DNA from: Pseudomonadota bacterium
GTDB lineage: Bacteria > Pseudomonadota > Gammaproteobacteria > Steroidobacterales > Woeseiaceae
Length of the DNA: 64,000 nucleotides
NCBI GenBank assembly: GCA_022563195.1
Contig: JADFNV010000010.1
Coordinates: forward strand, 1 to 64,000
Reading direction: 5' to 3'
Numbering within the stretch: position 1 is the first letter of the stretch; each line of letters starts with the position of its first letter. The translations under genes and the position numbers were made by a program. The notes beneath the pieces were generated by a model. It was not told where the DNA came from. It did no database searches and was given only the letters and a program-made list of their open reading frames with translations. Shown in pieces: positions 38,937-48,022 of the stretch.

Positions 38937-40169
38937 ATGCAAGTGTATCTCGTCGGTGGCGCTGTTCGTGATGAGCAGCTCGGGCTTCCTGTGAAAGAAC
39001 AGGACTGGTGCGTCGTGGGCGCATCGGCCGATGAACTGATTGGCCAGGGATACAGACAGGTCGGCAAGGATTTCCCCGTATTTTTGCATCCGGAAACGGG
39101 CGAGGAATATGCACTCGCACGTACCGAACGCAAGACCGCTGCCGGATACCACGGCTTCGAATTCAATACATCACCCGATGTCACGATTGAGGAGGATCTG
39201 AGCCGCCGTGACCTGACGATCAATGCACTCGCCAAAGACGACGATGGCCGCCTGATCGACCCCTGCAACGGCTTGGCCGACATCAAACAGCGTCTGATCA
39301 GGCACGTCTCTGACGCCTTTGCGGAGGACCCCGTCCGCATTCTACGCGCTGCAAAGTTTGCAGCAAGATTTGCGCATCTTGGTTTTCGGATCGCCCCCGA
39401 AACCCGTGACCTCATGCGGCAGATGGTTGCTGACGGCGAGGCCGACGCACTCGTGCCCGATCGAACCTGGAAAGAAACTGAGGCAGCACTATCCGGATCA
39501 AATCCAAGAATATTCTTCGAATCACTGCGGGCATGTGGCGCGCTGCGAGTCGTCTTTCCAGAGATCGACGCATTATTCGGCGTGCCCCAGCCCGCGAAGT
39601 GGCATCCCGAGATCGACACGGGTGTGCACACAATGATGGTGCTCGACGTAGCCGAAGATCTAAGCAATGATATCGAGGTTCGATTTGCGGCGCTGGTGCA
39701 CGATCTGGGCAAAGCCACGACGAGTGCCGGCGATCTGCCGAGCCACCCGGGGCATGAACAGCGCAGCTGCGACCTGATCAGGTCCCTGTCGAATCGACTG
39801 CCCGTGCCGCGATCCTGCCGCGATCTCGCGCTGATCGTTGCGGAATATCACACGCATTGTCACCGCGTATTGGAATTACGCGACGCTTCCGTCGTTAAGG
39901 TTCTCGAGAAGACCGACGCATTTCGTCGCCCTGAGCGATTCTCACTGTTCCTGCTGGCCTGCGAAGCTGATGCGCGCGGTCGACTTGGCTTTGAGCACAT
40001 CGACTATGAACAAGCTGACTATTTGCGTAGTGCGTACCAGGCAGCAACGGCCGTGGATGCGGCGAGTATTGCGCAGGACAATGAAGATGGCGAGATCGAG
40101 GCCGCGATCAGGCGTGCGCGCATCGACTCTGTGCGGCGACAGCGCGAGGCTGGTCAGCCGCCGCCGTAA
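38937..40169 (+). CDS. cca: tRNA CCA-adding nucleotidyltransferase
   Basis: Adds or repairs the 3' CCA of tRNAs. The 410-residue protein has the class II nucleotidyltransferase N-terminus [28 protein letters not shown], the template-like motif [15 protein letters not shown] and [16 protein letters not shown], then an HD phosphohydrolase domain with VHDLGK, as in the multifunctional enterobacterial type. Its last 16 bp overlap the convergent outer-membrane protein gene. The tRNA gene in this window already encodes CCA, so the enzyme would mainly repair. Confidence 0.94.
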   Translation: MQVYLVGGAVRDEQLGLPVKEQDWCVVGASADELIGQGYRQVGKDFPVFLHPETGEEYALARTERKTAAGYHGFEFNTSPDVTIEEDLSRRDLTINALAKDDDGRLIDPCNGLADIKQRLIRHVSDAFAEDPVRILRAAKFAARFAHLGFRIAPETRDLMRQMVADGEADALVPDRTWKETEAALSGSNPRIFFESLRACGALRVVFPEIDALFGVPQPAKWHPEIDTGVHTMMVLDVAEDLSNDIEVRFAALVHDLGKATTSAGDLPSHPGHEQRSCDLIRSLSNRLPVPRSCRDLALIVAEYHTHCHRVLELRDASVVKVLEKTDAFRRPERFSLFLLACEADARGRLGFEHIDYEQADYLRSAYQAATAVDAASIAQDNEDGEIEAAIRRARIDSVRRQREAGQPPP

Positions 40170-40993
40170 AAGTACAGAAATACTGAGAAAAACGTCACGT
40201 CACCGTATAGCTCGGAATCATCGTAGCCGAGCCCAAATTCGATATCCGTCTTGCCGCTTGTCGGCATCAGATAGCGAACGGTCAGCGATTTCGTCCGTGA
40301 CTGATCGACGACACCTCTCCACGTGGTGACATCAATCTCCCATCGCTTGACGCCACGGTCGATCGCAAATACGAGGCTCGCCTTGTCGTCGATGAGGCTG
40401 TTGATGAGCCCGAGTCGCGATACCGATATCAGGCTAATAACATCGCGATTTTCTGTGGGTTGAAAATCGACGCTGTAATCGTATTTCATTCCCGCTACGC
40501 GCAAACTTGCGTTTTCACTTAACTGAAATTTCACCATTGCACCGAAACCGTCCGCGTCGAACATTATCTCGCGCCCGGGAAACACGTCGGACTCTGGAAT
40601 GGTAAAGTCGAATTCCCTGAATTCATACTCACCGCTGAGCGTAATTTTTCCACCTCGCCAATACAATGAACCACGCCAGTCGAACGAGTCGAGAATGTCA
40701 GAGTCGCCCCAATAAGCAACGCCGACGCGAACGCCGACAGGATCAAACCAATGATCCAGTTCGACGTCAGCATAGAACGTATCGATGTCCTGGCCCGTCG
40801 GCAGCTCGAAGGAACTCATGGAGAGGCCGCCTGAAAGCCAGGTTCTTTCGCTGATCCCGACTCCGCCGATCAGCGATCCCCTGATGCCGTCCTCAGAATC
40901 GCTCTCGATACCGCCACCGATCAGGAAGCCATCGCTCTCAGCAAGCACATTGCCAGCGACCAGGATTAGAACCAAAAATTTAAATGAGGACAT
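40154..40993 (-). CDS. Predicted outer-membrane beta-barrel protein
   Basis: A 279-residue protein with a short signal peptide ([17 protein letters not shown]) followed by alternating polar/hydrophobic strands and glycines, for example [23 protein letters not shown] and [14 protein letters not shown] at the end. This pattern indicates a beta-barrel; strand count is about 14-16. No closer family is recognised. Its ATG lies inside the end of uppP (14-bp overlap), so it is translated after uppP, and its end overlaps cca. Function unknown. Confidence 0.65.
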   Translation of the reverse strand: MSSFKFLVLILVAGNVLAESDGFLIGGGIESDSEDGIRGSLIGGVGISERTWLSGGLSMSSFELPTGQDIDTFYADVELDHWFDPVGVRVGVAYWGDSDILDSFDWRGSLYWRGGKITLSGEYEFREFDFTIPESDVFPGREIMFDADGFGAMVKFQLSENASLRVAGMKYDYSVDFQPTENRDVISLISVSRLGLINSLIDDKASLVFAIDRGVKRWEIDVTTWRGVVDQSRTKSLTVRYLMPTSGKTDIEFGLGYDDSELYGDVTFFSVFLYFYGGG

Positions 40994-41777
40994 ATAGGAT
41001 CACCGCGGCCAACGCGAGCCGGTAAATTGCAAACGGAAGCAATCCGATTCGGTTGACGAATCGCATGAAAAACTCGATGCTCAGATAGGCCACGACACCG
41101 GATATCAGCGCTGCAATCCCCAGTCGCCCCCACGCAACGGGCACATCCGCCGATAGCAGGCCGGCCAGTTCATAAGCCGATGCGAGCAAGATAACGGGCA
41201 CCGCGAGCAGGAATGAGAATCGTGCAGCATCCTGGCGATCGAAGCCGAGCGCCATGGCAGCTGTAATCGTCACACCGGAGCGCGACGTGCCCGGAACGAG
41301 TGCGAGCGCCTGGGCCAGGCCGATAAGCAGGGCATCGCTGATGCGAATCGTGGCGATGGCGCGCGTTCGCTTGCCGAGGCGATCGGCCAAAATCATCAGT
41401 ACCGCATAACCTGACAACGTATAGACGATCACAGACGGGCTGCGCAGGTTGGCCTCAATCCAGTCGGCGAGCATCAGTCCTGCGATCGCAGCAGGAATGG
41501 TGCCCAGCGCAATGCCGAGCGCCATGCGCGCTTCGATCGTCTCGACTTTTGCGCCAAGCACCTGAATCCCGCCACGCAGCAGTGACACGATATCGCGCCG
41601 GAAAAACACCAGTAGTGCACCCAGCGATCCAAAATGCACAGCCACATCGAAGGCAAGCCCTTGGTCGGACCAGCCCAGTGCGCTCGGCACCAATACGAGA
41701 TGTCCCGAGCTTGACACCGGCAGGAACTCCGTCAGCCCCTGGATGACAGCGAGGACGATGAGTTGTAACCCGGTCAC
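40980..41777 (-). CDS. uppP: Undecaprenyl-diphosphate phosphatase
   Basis: Recycles the lipid carrier undecaprenyl pyrophosphate for cell-wall synthesis; overexpression gives bacitracin resistance in the family. The 265-residue multi-pass protein begins with the conserved VIQGLTEFLPVSSSGHLVL and has the second motif PGTSRSGVTITAAM, each supplying catalytic residues. The length and about eight membrane segments are normal. The downstream outer-membrane protein gene overlaps its end. Confidence 0.95.
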   Translation of the reverse strand: MTGLQLIVLAVIQGLTEFLPVSSSGHLVLVPSALGWSDQGLAFDVAVHFGSLGALLVFFRRDIVSLLRGGIQVLGAKVETIEARMALGIALGTIPAAIAGLMLADWIEANLRSPSVIVYTLSGYAVLMILADRLGKRTRAIATIRISDALLIGLAQALALVPGTSRSGVTITAAMALGFDRQDAARFSFLLAVPVILLASAYELAGLLSADVPVAWGRLGIAALISGVVAYLSIEFFMRFVNRIGLLPFAIYRLALAAVILYVLI

Positions 41778-41841
41778 GAATGCCCTCGGCTTTTAGAACG
41801 CGACTCATGCGAATTAACGAATTGGGTGCTGGTCGCTGTTC

Positions 41842-43026
41842 TCATAGAGCTGCTGTCCTGTCCGCAACTGCGAATGCGCTGAGCGATGTGTCCATGCCGC
41901 GGCTCAGCCCGAGGCATTTGAAGTTCTCGCCCATTTCGCCCGGCAGAGTCAGTAACTTAACCTGTCCCGATAATTGGAGCTGTGCGGTAAGTGGCAAATC
42001 CGTCAGTCCCTCGAGTTCTTCGGCGAGACCACCGCCAATCAGGAACTGCGCCTGTGTAACAAAGCCGGCTATTTCGAGTCCGTGGTCCACGGCCGCTGCC
42101 GCAACCGTGGAAAAATCGACCCAGGCCGTCAGATCCTGTATGCCGGGCAGGATCAACGGATCGTTGTGCGCGTGGTGGCGAAAGTGACACCTCAGCCAGC
42201 CCTGCGTTCGGTCTTCGGCATAATACTCGCGCCGACTGACACCGTAGTCGAACAAAAACGCGACGCCCTGTTTGAGCAGCCGCGCGAGATCGCCGATCCA
42301 TCCGGGCACAGCCAGGCAAACCTCAGATACATAGCCAATCGGAAGCCTCCGCCCGAGATCGATTTCAATCTGCCTGATCGCGGCGGCAAGAACGTCAGGT
42401 GCCGGGCGTTGTTCAATAAGGAACTTTTCGCCATCGAACCCAACACAGAGCTGCGCAGACCCTTCTGCCAGACGCGCAAATCGCTCGACAGGCATTGCGT
42501 CGAGCACTTCATTCGCAACGATGACACCGGTGTGTTCATCAGGCAATTGGTCAAGCCATGTCACCTTGTCTGCCAACTCAGGCAGCTCGCTCATCAGGTA
42601 CGATTCCTGCCGCTGGCGAAGATCCGCAGATACCTCGAGGATTTGGTAACTCTGCGGCAGCGCATCGAGCTCGGCCAGCGCCTGCAGAAGATCGCCTGCC
42701 AGCTTGCCGCTCCCCGCCCCAAACTCAAGTACGCAAGGCGCATCAAGCTCAGCCAGTACGCTGGCACACTGTCGCGCCAGCACGCGACCAAACACCGGTG
42801 ATACTTCGGGCGCGGTGACGAAATCGCCCGCCTTACCAAACTTGGTCGTGCCAGCGCTGTAGTAGCCGAGGCCAGGTGCATACAGCGCCAGGTGCATGTA
42901 CTCCGCGAAACTGATCAGACCGCCCGCGCCAGCTATGGTTTTTCGAATGTAGTCGCCTACGCGAACACTGTGAGCCGCACTTGTGGCATCGGGTATCGGC
43001 AACGATGAGTCAGTTTCTTGTTGCAT
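41842..43026 (-). CDS. MidA/NDUFAF7-like SAM-dependent methyltransferase
   Basis: A 394-residue protein of the DUF185 family. The family core is visible: ISFAEYMHLALYAPGLGYYSAG, FGKAGDFVTAPEVSPVFGRVLARQC and motif I LEFGAGSGKLAGDLL, then IVANEVLDAMPVERF. The mitochondrial relative methylates an arginine of a complex I subunit; the bacterial substrate is unproven. The longer frame to 43167 would overlap the divergent pteridine reductase, so ATG 43026 is chosen. About 60 bp separates the two divergent starts. Confidence 0.87.
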   Translation of the reverse strand: MQQETDSSLPIPDATSAAHSVRVGDYIRKTIAGAGGLISFAEYMHLALYAPGLGYYSAGTTKFGKAGDFVTAPEVSPVFGRVLARQCASVLAELDAPCVLEFGAGSGKLAGDLLQALAELDALPQSYQILEVSADLRQRQESYLMSELPELADKVTWLDQLPDEHTGVIVANEVLDAMPVERFARLAEGSAQLCVGFDGEKFLIEQRPAPDVLAAAIRQIEIDLGRRLPIGYVSEVCLAVPGWIGDLARLLKQGVAFLFDYGVSRREYYAEDRTQGWLRCHFRHHAHNDPLILPGIQDLTAWVDFSTVAAAAVDHGLEIAGFVTQAQFLIGGGLAEELEGLTDLPLTAQLQLSGQVKLLTLPGEMGENFKCLGLSRGMDTSLSAFAVADRTAAL

Positions 43027-43087
43027 ATGACCTGCAGAGTCTTTCAGAATGTTGCCCCACTGTCGTTTTCTCTCGTAAGGATCGCCG

Positions 43088-43840
43088 ATGCCGTCGCCAA
43101 CCCGCCTTAGTGGCAAAGTCGCACTGGTCACGGGCGCCGCCAGACGCATTGGCGCCGCCATTGCCACACGTCTGCATAAGGCCGGTGCCGACGTTGCTAT
43201 CCATTATCGTGAATCCTCAGACGACGCGGCGGCACTGGCGGAAAAACTCAATGCTGAACGATCGAATTCGGCCACAATAATTGATGCCGATCTCACGATC
43301 ACGTCGAATTTGCCCGGTCTCGTCGAAGCCGTGGTCGCGTGGCATGGCCAGCTCGACATACTGATCAATAATGCCTCGAGTTTCTACCCGACACCGCCAG
43401 GTGAAATTACCGAAGCGCACTGGGACGACCTGATTGGCAGCAACCTGAAGGCGCCGTTATTTCTTTCGCAAGCCGCATTACCCGAGCTGCAGAAGACTCA
43501 TGGCGTCATTATCAATCTTATCGACATTCATTCCCGACGACCGCTGAAGAACCACGCGGTATACGGCATTGCAAAAGCGGGCCTCGCAATGCTGACGCGC
43601 TCACTCGCGAAAGATCTCGCACCGGCGGTGCGCGTAAACGGTGTGTCGCCAGGCGCGATCCTCTGGCCCGAGGACGATATGAATGACGCCACCAAACAGT
43701 CGATTTTGCGCCAGATACCGCTTGCACGAGCCGGTGATCCCGACGATATCGCCGGTTGCGTTCTCTATCTCGTTCGCGACGCAGGCTATGTGACGGGCCA
43801 GATCATCGCAGTGGACGGCGGTCGATCCGTCGGCTGGTAA
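43088..43840 (+). CDS. Pteridine reductase-like SDR
   Basis: A 250-residue short-chain dehydrogenase with the pteridine-reductase version of the NADPH motif, TGAARRIGAAIA, where Arg replaces the usual Gly context, NNASSFYP, and the YGIAK active-site Tyr/Lys. Such enzymes (PTR1, FolM) reduce dihydrobiopterin or dihydrofolate. The folB and folK genes lie 1.4-2.2 kb away on the other strand, which supports a folate/pterin role. Its TAA is directly abutted by the stop codon of the convergent S41 protease gene, with no gap. Confidence 0.85.
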   Translation: MPSPTRLSGKVALVTGAARRIGAAIATRLHKAGADVAIHYRESSDDAAALAEKLNAERSNSATIIDADLTITSNLPGLVEAVVAWHGQLDILINNASSFYPTPPGEITEAHWDDLIGSNLKAPLFLSQAALPELQKTHGVIINLIDIHSRRPLKNHAVYGIAKAGLAMLTRSLAKDLAPAVRVNGVSPGAILWPEDDMNDATKQSILRQIPLARAGDPDDIAGCVLYLVRDAGYVTGQIIAVDGGRSVGW

Positions 43841-45193
43841 TCAGAACGCGCCGGCAAATTGCCGCCACGATGGGCCGCGGCGATCGAGTTGCCGGACTGA
43901 TTCCTTAAATCCTGGCTTCGCCTGACCCACTGGCAATGTCATCACCGGGCACGACCCCGTATTGATGTACTCCAACGCGGCAATCATGTTCGGGTCAGCA
44001 TCTGCGCCGACATCGATATTGAGATCATCGGCCGCGGCGCATTCCACAGGCAGGCCGTCGAAATAATCGCCAACACCGTCGGCGTTGACCGTTTGAAAGG
44101 TTACCGGGCGCAATATTTTTTCGCAGAACACGAAGCCGGACTGCCCGACGGGCTTACCGTAAGTCGTCGCCCCAACGATCGTAACCGCAACATGCGGGGC
44201 CATGCTGTTGGTGACGAGTTCGCTGGCAGAGGCTGTGTTCTCCGTCGCGATGACCAAAAGTCGTGACAGGCTCAGCGAGTTTTCAAGCCGCTCGAATAAC
44301 TTCTTCGTATTATTCGCTGCACGATCGGCGTTGAATTGCGTTTCAGAAAATACGTCATCAATGGGGACGCCGCCGCCGAGATAATCGCCGAGCAGTTCTG
44401 CCGTACTGACGAGACCGCCACCGTTGTAACGCAGGTCGAGGATCAAGTCGGTGATGCCGGTGCCGTTGACGTCACTGGCCTGGAAGCTCGCGAATACCGT
44501 GTCAAAGACCGGGTCAGCCGTGCTGATAAACGTCGCCAGCTCCATATAGCCAACCATGTGCCCTGCTCCAGCATCGATGAGTCGGGTCAGCGGCACCGGG
44601 TCGATCGTCACTATCGCATGAGCGAGGCTTACTGGGGGCAACGGATCGCCGCTGCTCGACAACAAGGTGAAAATCAGGGGCGATGTGCCAAATACAACAT
44701 TGATGCCTTCTGCCGCATTAATCTCTGCAATCGTGCGGCCGTTCAGTTCCAATATACGCTGCCCTCGTTTCAGGCCACCATCTTCGGCCGGGCTGCCGGC
44801 AAATACCCGCGTCAGTCGAACGTCGTCACTGGCTTCGTATCTGTAGCTAAAGCCGAAACCCTCGAACTTGCCCTCACCGAAAAACTGCGCATCGGCTTCG
44901 GCCGAGTTGATGAAACTAAAGCCGCGACTCTTGTCGATCGGCTGACCAGACCCGTCATCAGGGCTATAGGCCGTCAACGCGTCCAGCAGGTCTTCAGGGC
45001 TTGCGTAGTCGTCTACATCAATCTGCGCCGGCAACAGGTCGTTCCACAGGTACCAGTCCTGCATGACATCCCAAACGAACTGTTTCTGCTCATCGTTTGA
45101 GCAGGACACAGGACCCGTTTGCCCGCCAAAGTCGTCTGACGAGCCGCAACCAACAATAAACAGGCTCGCAAGGATGAAAAAGATGCTACGCAT
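43841..45193 (-). CDS. S41-family C-terminal processing peptidase, lipoprotein
   Basis: A 450-residue protein with lipobox FIVGC (Cys16), a PDZ-like region (LTRVFAGSPAEDGGLKRGQRILELNGRT) and an S41 catalytic domain: DLRYNGGGLVSTAELLGDYLGGG, Ser in TENTASASELVTNS and Lys in ATTYGKPVGQ. These are the serine/lysine dyad residues of tail-specific proteases. It is the last gene of the tsaD-folB-folK unit, 16 bp after folK. The substrate is unknown and the link to folate genes may be only transcriptional. Confidence 0.88.
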   Translation of the reverse strand: MRSIFFILASLFIVGCGSSDDFGGQTGPVSCSNDEQKQFVWDVMQDWYLWNDLLPAQIDVDDYASPEDLLDALTAYSPDDGSGQPIDKSRGFSFINSAEADAQFFGEGKFEGFGFSYRYEASDDVRLTRVFAGSPAEDGGLKRGQRILELNGRTIAEINAAEGINVVFGTSPLIFTLLSSSGDPLPPVSLAHAIVTIDPVPLTRLIDAGAGHMVGYMELATFISTADPVFDTVFASFQASDVNGTGITDLILDLRYNGGGLVSTAELLGDYLGGGVPIDDVFSETQFNADRAANNTKKLFERLENSLSLSRLLVIATENTASASELVTNSMAPHVAVTIVGATTYGKPVGQSGFVFCEKILRPVTFQTVNADGVGDYFDGLPVECAAADDLNIDVGADADPNMIAALEYINTGSCPVMTLPVGQAKPGFKESVRQLDRRGPSWRQFAGAF

Positions 45194-45209
45194 AGTGGCT
45201 CCTGGTTCT

Positions 45210-45698
45210 CTACAGGATAACGTCCTCGAGCGTCAGTGGGTGAGTGTCTTTGTCATATTCTGCCCATTGCGCCGCGATCGATTTTCCGGTCACAGGGTGA
45301 AGGAATCCCGGCGCGAGTTCGGCCAGAGGCCGCAGTACGAAACTGTAGTCGAGCACGTCCCGGCGCGGCAGCTGCAATCCTGGCTCGTCGCAAATGAGGT
45401 CATCGTAGAGAAGTAGGTCGATGTCAAGCGCACGTGATGAGTATTTCGGTGTAGTTGGCCCGCGCCCGATCAACCGATGAATTGCCGCGATCTCGTCCTG
45501 AATTTGTCCTGGGCTATCGTCGGTTTCAAGCCCGACCACCATGTTCAGGAAGTCGGCACCCTCGAAGCCGACCGCCGCATTTCGATAAACGCGTGACAAT
45601 TCAAGGACGCCGTATTGAAGTCGGAGTTCGCGAACACCCAAGCGCAGGTGATTTTCAGAATTGATGTTGCTGCCGAGCCCGAGATAGACCTTCGCCAT
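45210..45698 (-). CDS. folK: 6-hydroxymethyl-7,8-dihydropterin pyrophosphokinase
   Basis: Transfers pyrophosphate from ATP to 6-hydroxymethyl-dihydropterin before its joining with p-aminobenzoate. The 162-residue protein starts with KVYLGLGSNIN, has the pterin-site and metal motif SSRALDIDLLLYDD and LQLPRRDVLDYSFVLRPLAEL. It is 12 bp after folB, the preceding pathway enzyme. Confidence 0.94.
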   Translation of the reverse strand: MAKVYLGLGSNINSENHLRLGVRELRLQYGVLELSRVYRNAAVGFEGADFLNMVVGLETDDSPGQIQDEIAAIHRLIGRGPTTPKYSSRALDIDLLLYDDLICDEPGLQLPRRDVLDYSFVLRPLAELAPGFLHPVTGKSIAAQWAEYDKDTHPLTLEDVIL

Positions 45699-45710
45699 GC
45701 TGTCTCCAGG

Positions 45711-46076
45711 TCAGACAGATGCCGCCTTCGTGCCCCGTTCAATCGTGACACCAACATCTTGTGCGTTGCGAATTGCACCGGGCTTGTTGACGCGCACTCG
45801 CACCCAAGACACATCGAATTCCTCCAGCACTATCGCCGCAATTCTTTCTGCCAGCGTTTCCACCAGCTGAAAGCTCGATTCCGCAACGAACTCCTGGATG
45901 CGTTTCGCAACGAGTTTGTAGTTGAGCGTGTCGTGCACATTGTCGGTAGCGGCAGCTTTGCGTATGTCGGCGGACATATCGAGGTCGATTGACACAGTCT
46001 GCCGAATTTTTCGCTCCCAGTCCCAGATACCGATAACTGTATCGATTTTCAGATCATGCAAAAAAATGATGTCCAT
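45711..46076 (-). CDS. folB: Dihydroneopterin aldolase
   Basis: Cleaves dihydroneopterin to 6-hydroxymethyl-dihydropterin and glycolaldehyde. The 121-residue protein has the family opening DIIFLHDLKIDTVIGIWDWERKIRQTVSIDLDM, the active-site Tyr in LNYKLVAKRI and the Glu in SSFQLVETLAERIA. Located between tsaD and folK, with 12 bp on each side. Confidence 0.94.
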   Translation of the reverse strand: MDIIFLHDLKIDTVIGIWDWERKIRQTVSIDLDMSADIRKAAATDNVHDTLNYKLVAKRIQEFVAESSFQLVETLAERIAAIVLEEFDVSWVRVRVNKPGAIRNAQDVGVTIERGTKAASV

Positions 46077-46088
46077 GGGACCTCGATT

Positions 46089-47114
46089 CTAAGCCAACGC
46101 AGTTATCGCGCCCGGTTTCGACAGTGTGTCGAGTGACCAGCGTGCCTGAGCGCGAATCTCGTTTGCGGCACCTGCGTCGGCCAGGCGCAACGCGCCAGCG
46201 ACTGCGATCATCGCACCATTATCCGTACAGAACTCCAGTCGCGGATAGAAAACATCGCCATCGAATCTAGCGGTCATATCGCGGCGTAGCAGGACGTTGG
46301 CCCCCACGCCGCCCGCCACGACAATACGCTGGAGATTCTCGGCCTTGGCCGCCCGAAGCGCCCGGCCGACGAGCGTATCGACAGCAGCACGTTGAAAGGA
46401 AGCAGCGATATCCGCCCGACAGGCGTTCATTGTGCCCCCATCTCGCGCCTTTCTGACCTCGAGCATGACGGCGGTTTTCAAACCGCTGAAACTGAAGTCG
46501 AACCCTTCCCGATTGAGCATCGGCCGCGGAAAAACATACGCGCTATCATCGCCATCCTCGGCAAGCAGCGCGAGCGCCGGTCCACCAGGATAGCCGAGGC
46601 CCAACAATTTGGCTGTCTTGTCGAACGCTTCACCCACCGCATCATCGAGCGTCGTGCCCAAAACGTCGTAGTCGCCGAGTTCCCTCACAGCGATCAGCAT
46701 CGTGTGGCCACCGGATACCAACAACGCGAGAAATGGATATTCCGGCGCATCATCTTCCAGCATGGGTGCAAGCAAATGCCCTTCCATGTGATGTACGGCA
46801 ATAACCGGGCAGCTCCATGCAAGCCCAAGACCGTTAGCCATACCGCTTCCGACCATGAGCGCACCCACGAGGCCGGGACCGGCCGTGTAGGCAATCGCAT
46901 CGGGCCGTTCGAGGCCGGCCGCCGCGAGTACCTGCTCAATTAAAGGCAGCAGACAGCGAATATGATCGCGCGAGGCGATCTCAGGCACCACTCCGCCGTA
47001 CATTGCATGCAGGTCGACCTGGCTGTGCAGGGCCTCTGCGACGAGGCCCGCATCGGTGTTGAAGATGGCCACACCGGTTTCGTCACAGCTCGTTTCGATA
47101 CCAAGAACGTTCAT
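46089..47114 (-). CDS. tsaD: tRNA N6-adenosine threonylcarbamoyltransferase
   Basis: Catalytic subunit for t6A37 formation in ANN-decoding tRNAs. The 341-residue ASKHA-fold protein has [14 protein letters not shown], the metal His pair in [24 protein letters not shown] and [16 protein letters not shown]. It is first in the tsaD-folB-folK-S41 unit and divergent from rpsU, as in many gammaproteobacteria. Its targets would include the intron-bearing CAU tRNA of this window, whose A37 follows the intron. Confidence 0.96.
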   Translation of the reverse strand: MNVLGIETSCDETGVAIFNTDAGLVAEALHSQVDLHAMYGGVVPEIASRDHIRCLLPLIEQVLAAAGLERPDAIAYTAGPGLVGALMVGSGMANGLGLAWSCPVIAVHHMEGHLLAPMLEDDAPEYPFLALLVSGGHTMLIAVRELGDYDVLGTTLDDAVGEAFDKTAKLLGLGYPGGPALALLAEDGDDSAYVFPRPMLNREGFDFSFSGLKTAVMLEVRKARDGGTMNACRADIAASFQRAAVDTLVGRALRAAKAENLQRIVVAGGVGANVLLRRDMTARFDGDVFYPRLEFCTDNGAMIAVAGALRLADAGAANEIRAQARWSLDTLSKPGAITALA

Positions 47115-47175
47115 AAGCGGCAGATAATACCGTGGTCGGGCGGAGACTTCCCGCGTCGCGAGGCCCTAAAATGCT

Positions 47176-47204
47176 TTGAATCGGCGCGATTCTGCCGTTA
47201 TAAT
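47176..47204 (+). promoter_or_regulatory. Sigma-70 promoter of rpsU operon
   Basis: TTGAAT (47176-47181), 17-bp spacer, TATAAT (47199-47204), the best hexamer pair in the window. Transcription would begin near 47211, 50 bp before rpsU. Confidence 0.8.
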
Positions 47205-47216
47205 GTGCGGCTCAGT

Positions 47217-47240
47217 CCCGGCCCTGTGCCGGGTTTATTT
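47217..47240 (+). terminator. Terminator-like leader hairpin before rpsU
   Basis: CCCGGC (47217-47222) pairs with GCCGGG (47228-47233) around a 5-nt loop and is followed by TTTATTT. It begins about 6 nt into the transcript and ends 21 nt before the rpsU start codon, so it may attenuate or stabilise the operon mRNA. Confidence 0.5.
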
Positions 47241-47260
47241 GTATCTGGAACGAAGATCGT

Positions 47261-47476
47261 ATGCCCAGTGTTCGCATAAAAGAGAATGAGTATTTTGACG
47301 CAGCCTTGCGTCGCTTCAAGCGTGCCTGCGAGAAGGCCGGCATTCTGACAGAATTACGCCGTCGCGAGTATTACGAGAAGCCAACGCAGGAGCGCAAACG
47401 CAAGAAAGCGGCTGCGGTAAAACGTCACCTGAAACGTATCTCCCGCGAAGACGCCAAGCGCAAACGACTTTATTGA
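47261..47476 (+). CDS. rpsU: 30S ribosomal protein S21
   Basis: A 71-residue basic protein beginning [26 protein letters not shown] and ending in the Arg/Lys-rich tail AKRKRLY, identical in plan to gammaproteobacterial bS21. S21 helps the 30S subunit bind mRNA during initiation. First gene of the rpsU-yqeY-dnaG-rpoD operon, with the operon promoter directly upstream. Confidence 0.97.
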   Translation: MPSVRIKENEYFDAALRRFKRACEKAGILTELRRREYYEKPTQERKRKKAAAVKRHLKRISREDAKRKRLY

Positions 47477-47492
47477 GCCCCTTGCTCCGTGG

Positions 47493-47508
47493 CCGCGGAG
47501 CTACCGAA
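47493..47508 (+). repeat. 16-nt direct repeat, copy 1 (yqeY ribosome site)
   Basis: CCGCGGAGCTACCGAA directly precedes the yqeY ATG and contains its GGAG, 9 bases from the start codon. An identical copy is at 47998-48013 before dnaG. Confidence 0.8.
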
Positions 47509-47952
47509 ATGTCCTTACAAGCTCAAATAAGAGAAGACATGAAGACCGCCATGAAGACCGGTGACAAAGACCGGCTTAAAGTGGTGCGCCTTATCATGGC
47601 CGCCGTGAAACAGGTCGAAGTGGATCAGCGCATTGAAGTCGACGATGCCGGCGTATTGACCGTACTCGACAAAATGGTCAAACAACGCCGTGATTCGGTC
47701 GAGCAGTTTGAAAAAGGTGGGCGCGATGACCTGGTGCGGATCGAGCTCGATGAAATTACCGTACTGGAGGGGTATTTACCTGAGCGCCTAAGTGACATTG
47801 AGCTTGACGCTTTGATCAATGAGGCGATCTCGTCAACCGGTGCCGAGAGTATTCGCGACATGGGCAAGGTTATGGGCCAGATAAAATCAAAAGCGGCGGG
47901 CCGGGCCGATATGGGCAGCGTGGGCGCCAAAGTCAAAGCACTACTCGGCTAA
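47509..47952 (+). CDS. yqeY: GatB/YqeY domain protein
   Basis: A 147-residue helical protein related to the C-terminal tRNA-binding tail of the GatB amidotransferase subunit: LQAQIREDMKTAMKTGDKDRLKVVRLIMAAVKQVE and MGKVMGQIKSKAAGRADMGSVGAKVKALL. Biological role is unsettled. It sits between rpsU and dnaG as in many bacteria. ATG 47509 follows the duplicated ribosome-site segment; the frame is open upstream to 47473, overlapping the rpsU stop, but homology begins at MSLQAQ. Confidence 0.92.
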   Translation: MSLQAQIREDMKTAMKTGDKDRLKVVRLIMAAVKQVEVDQRIEVDDAGVLTVLDKMVKQRRDSVEQFEKGGRDDLVRIELDEITVLEGYLPERLSDIELDALINEAISSTGAESIRDMGKVMGQIKSKAAGRADMGSVGAKVKALLG

Positions 47953-47997
47953 AACTGGCGCATTGCGCCAAAGTAACTATGATTTAGAGACCCGCTA

Positions 47998-48013
47998 CCG
48001 CGGAGCTACCGAA
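47998..48013 (+). repeat. 16-nt direct repeat, copy 2 (before dnaG)
   Basis: The same CCGCGGAGCTACCGAA as at 47493. Here the ATG is 9 bases further away, leaving GGAG about 18 bases from the dnaG start, a poor spacing. Confidence 0.8.
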
Positions 48014-48022
48014 TACACCACT

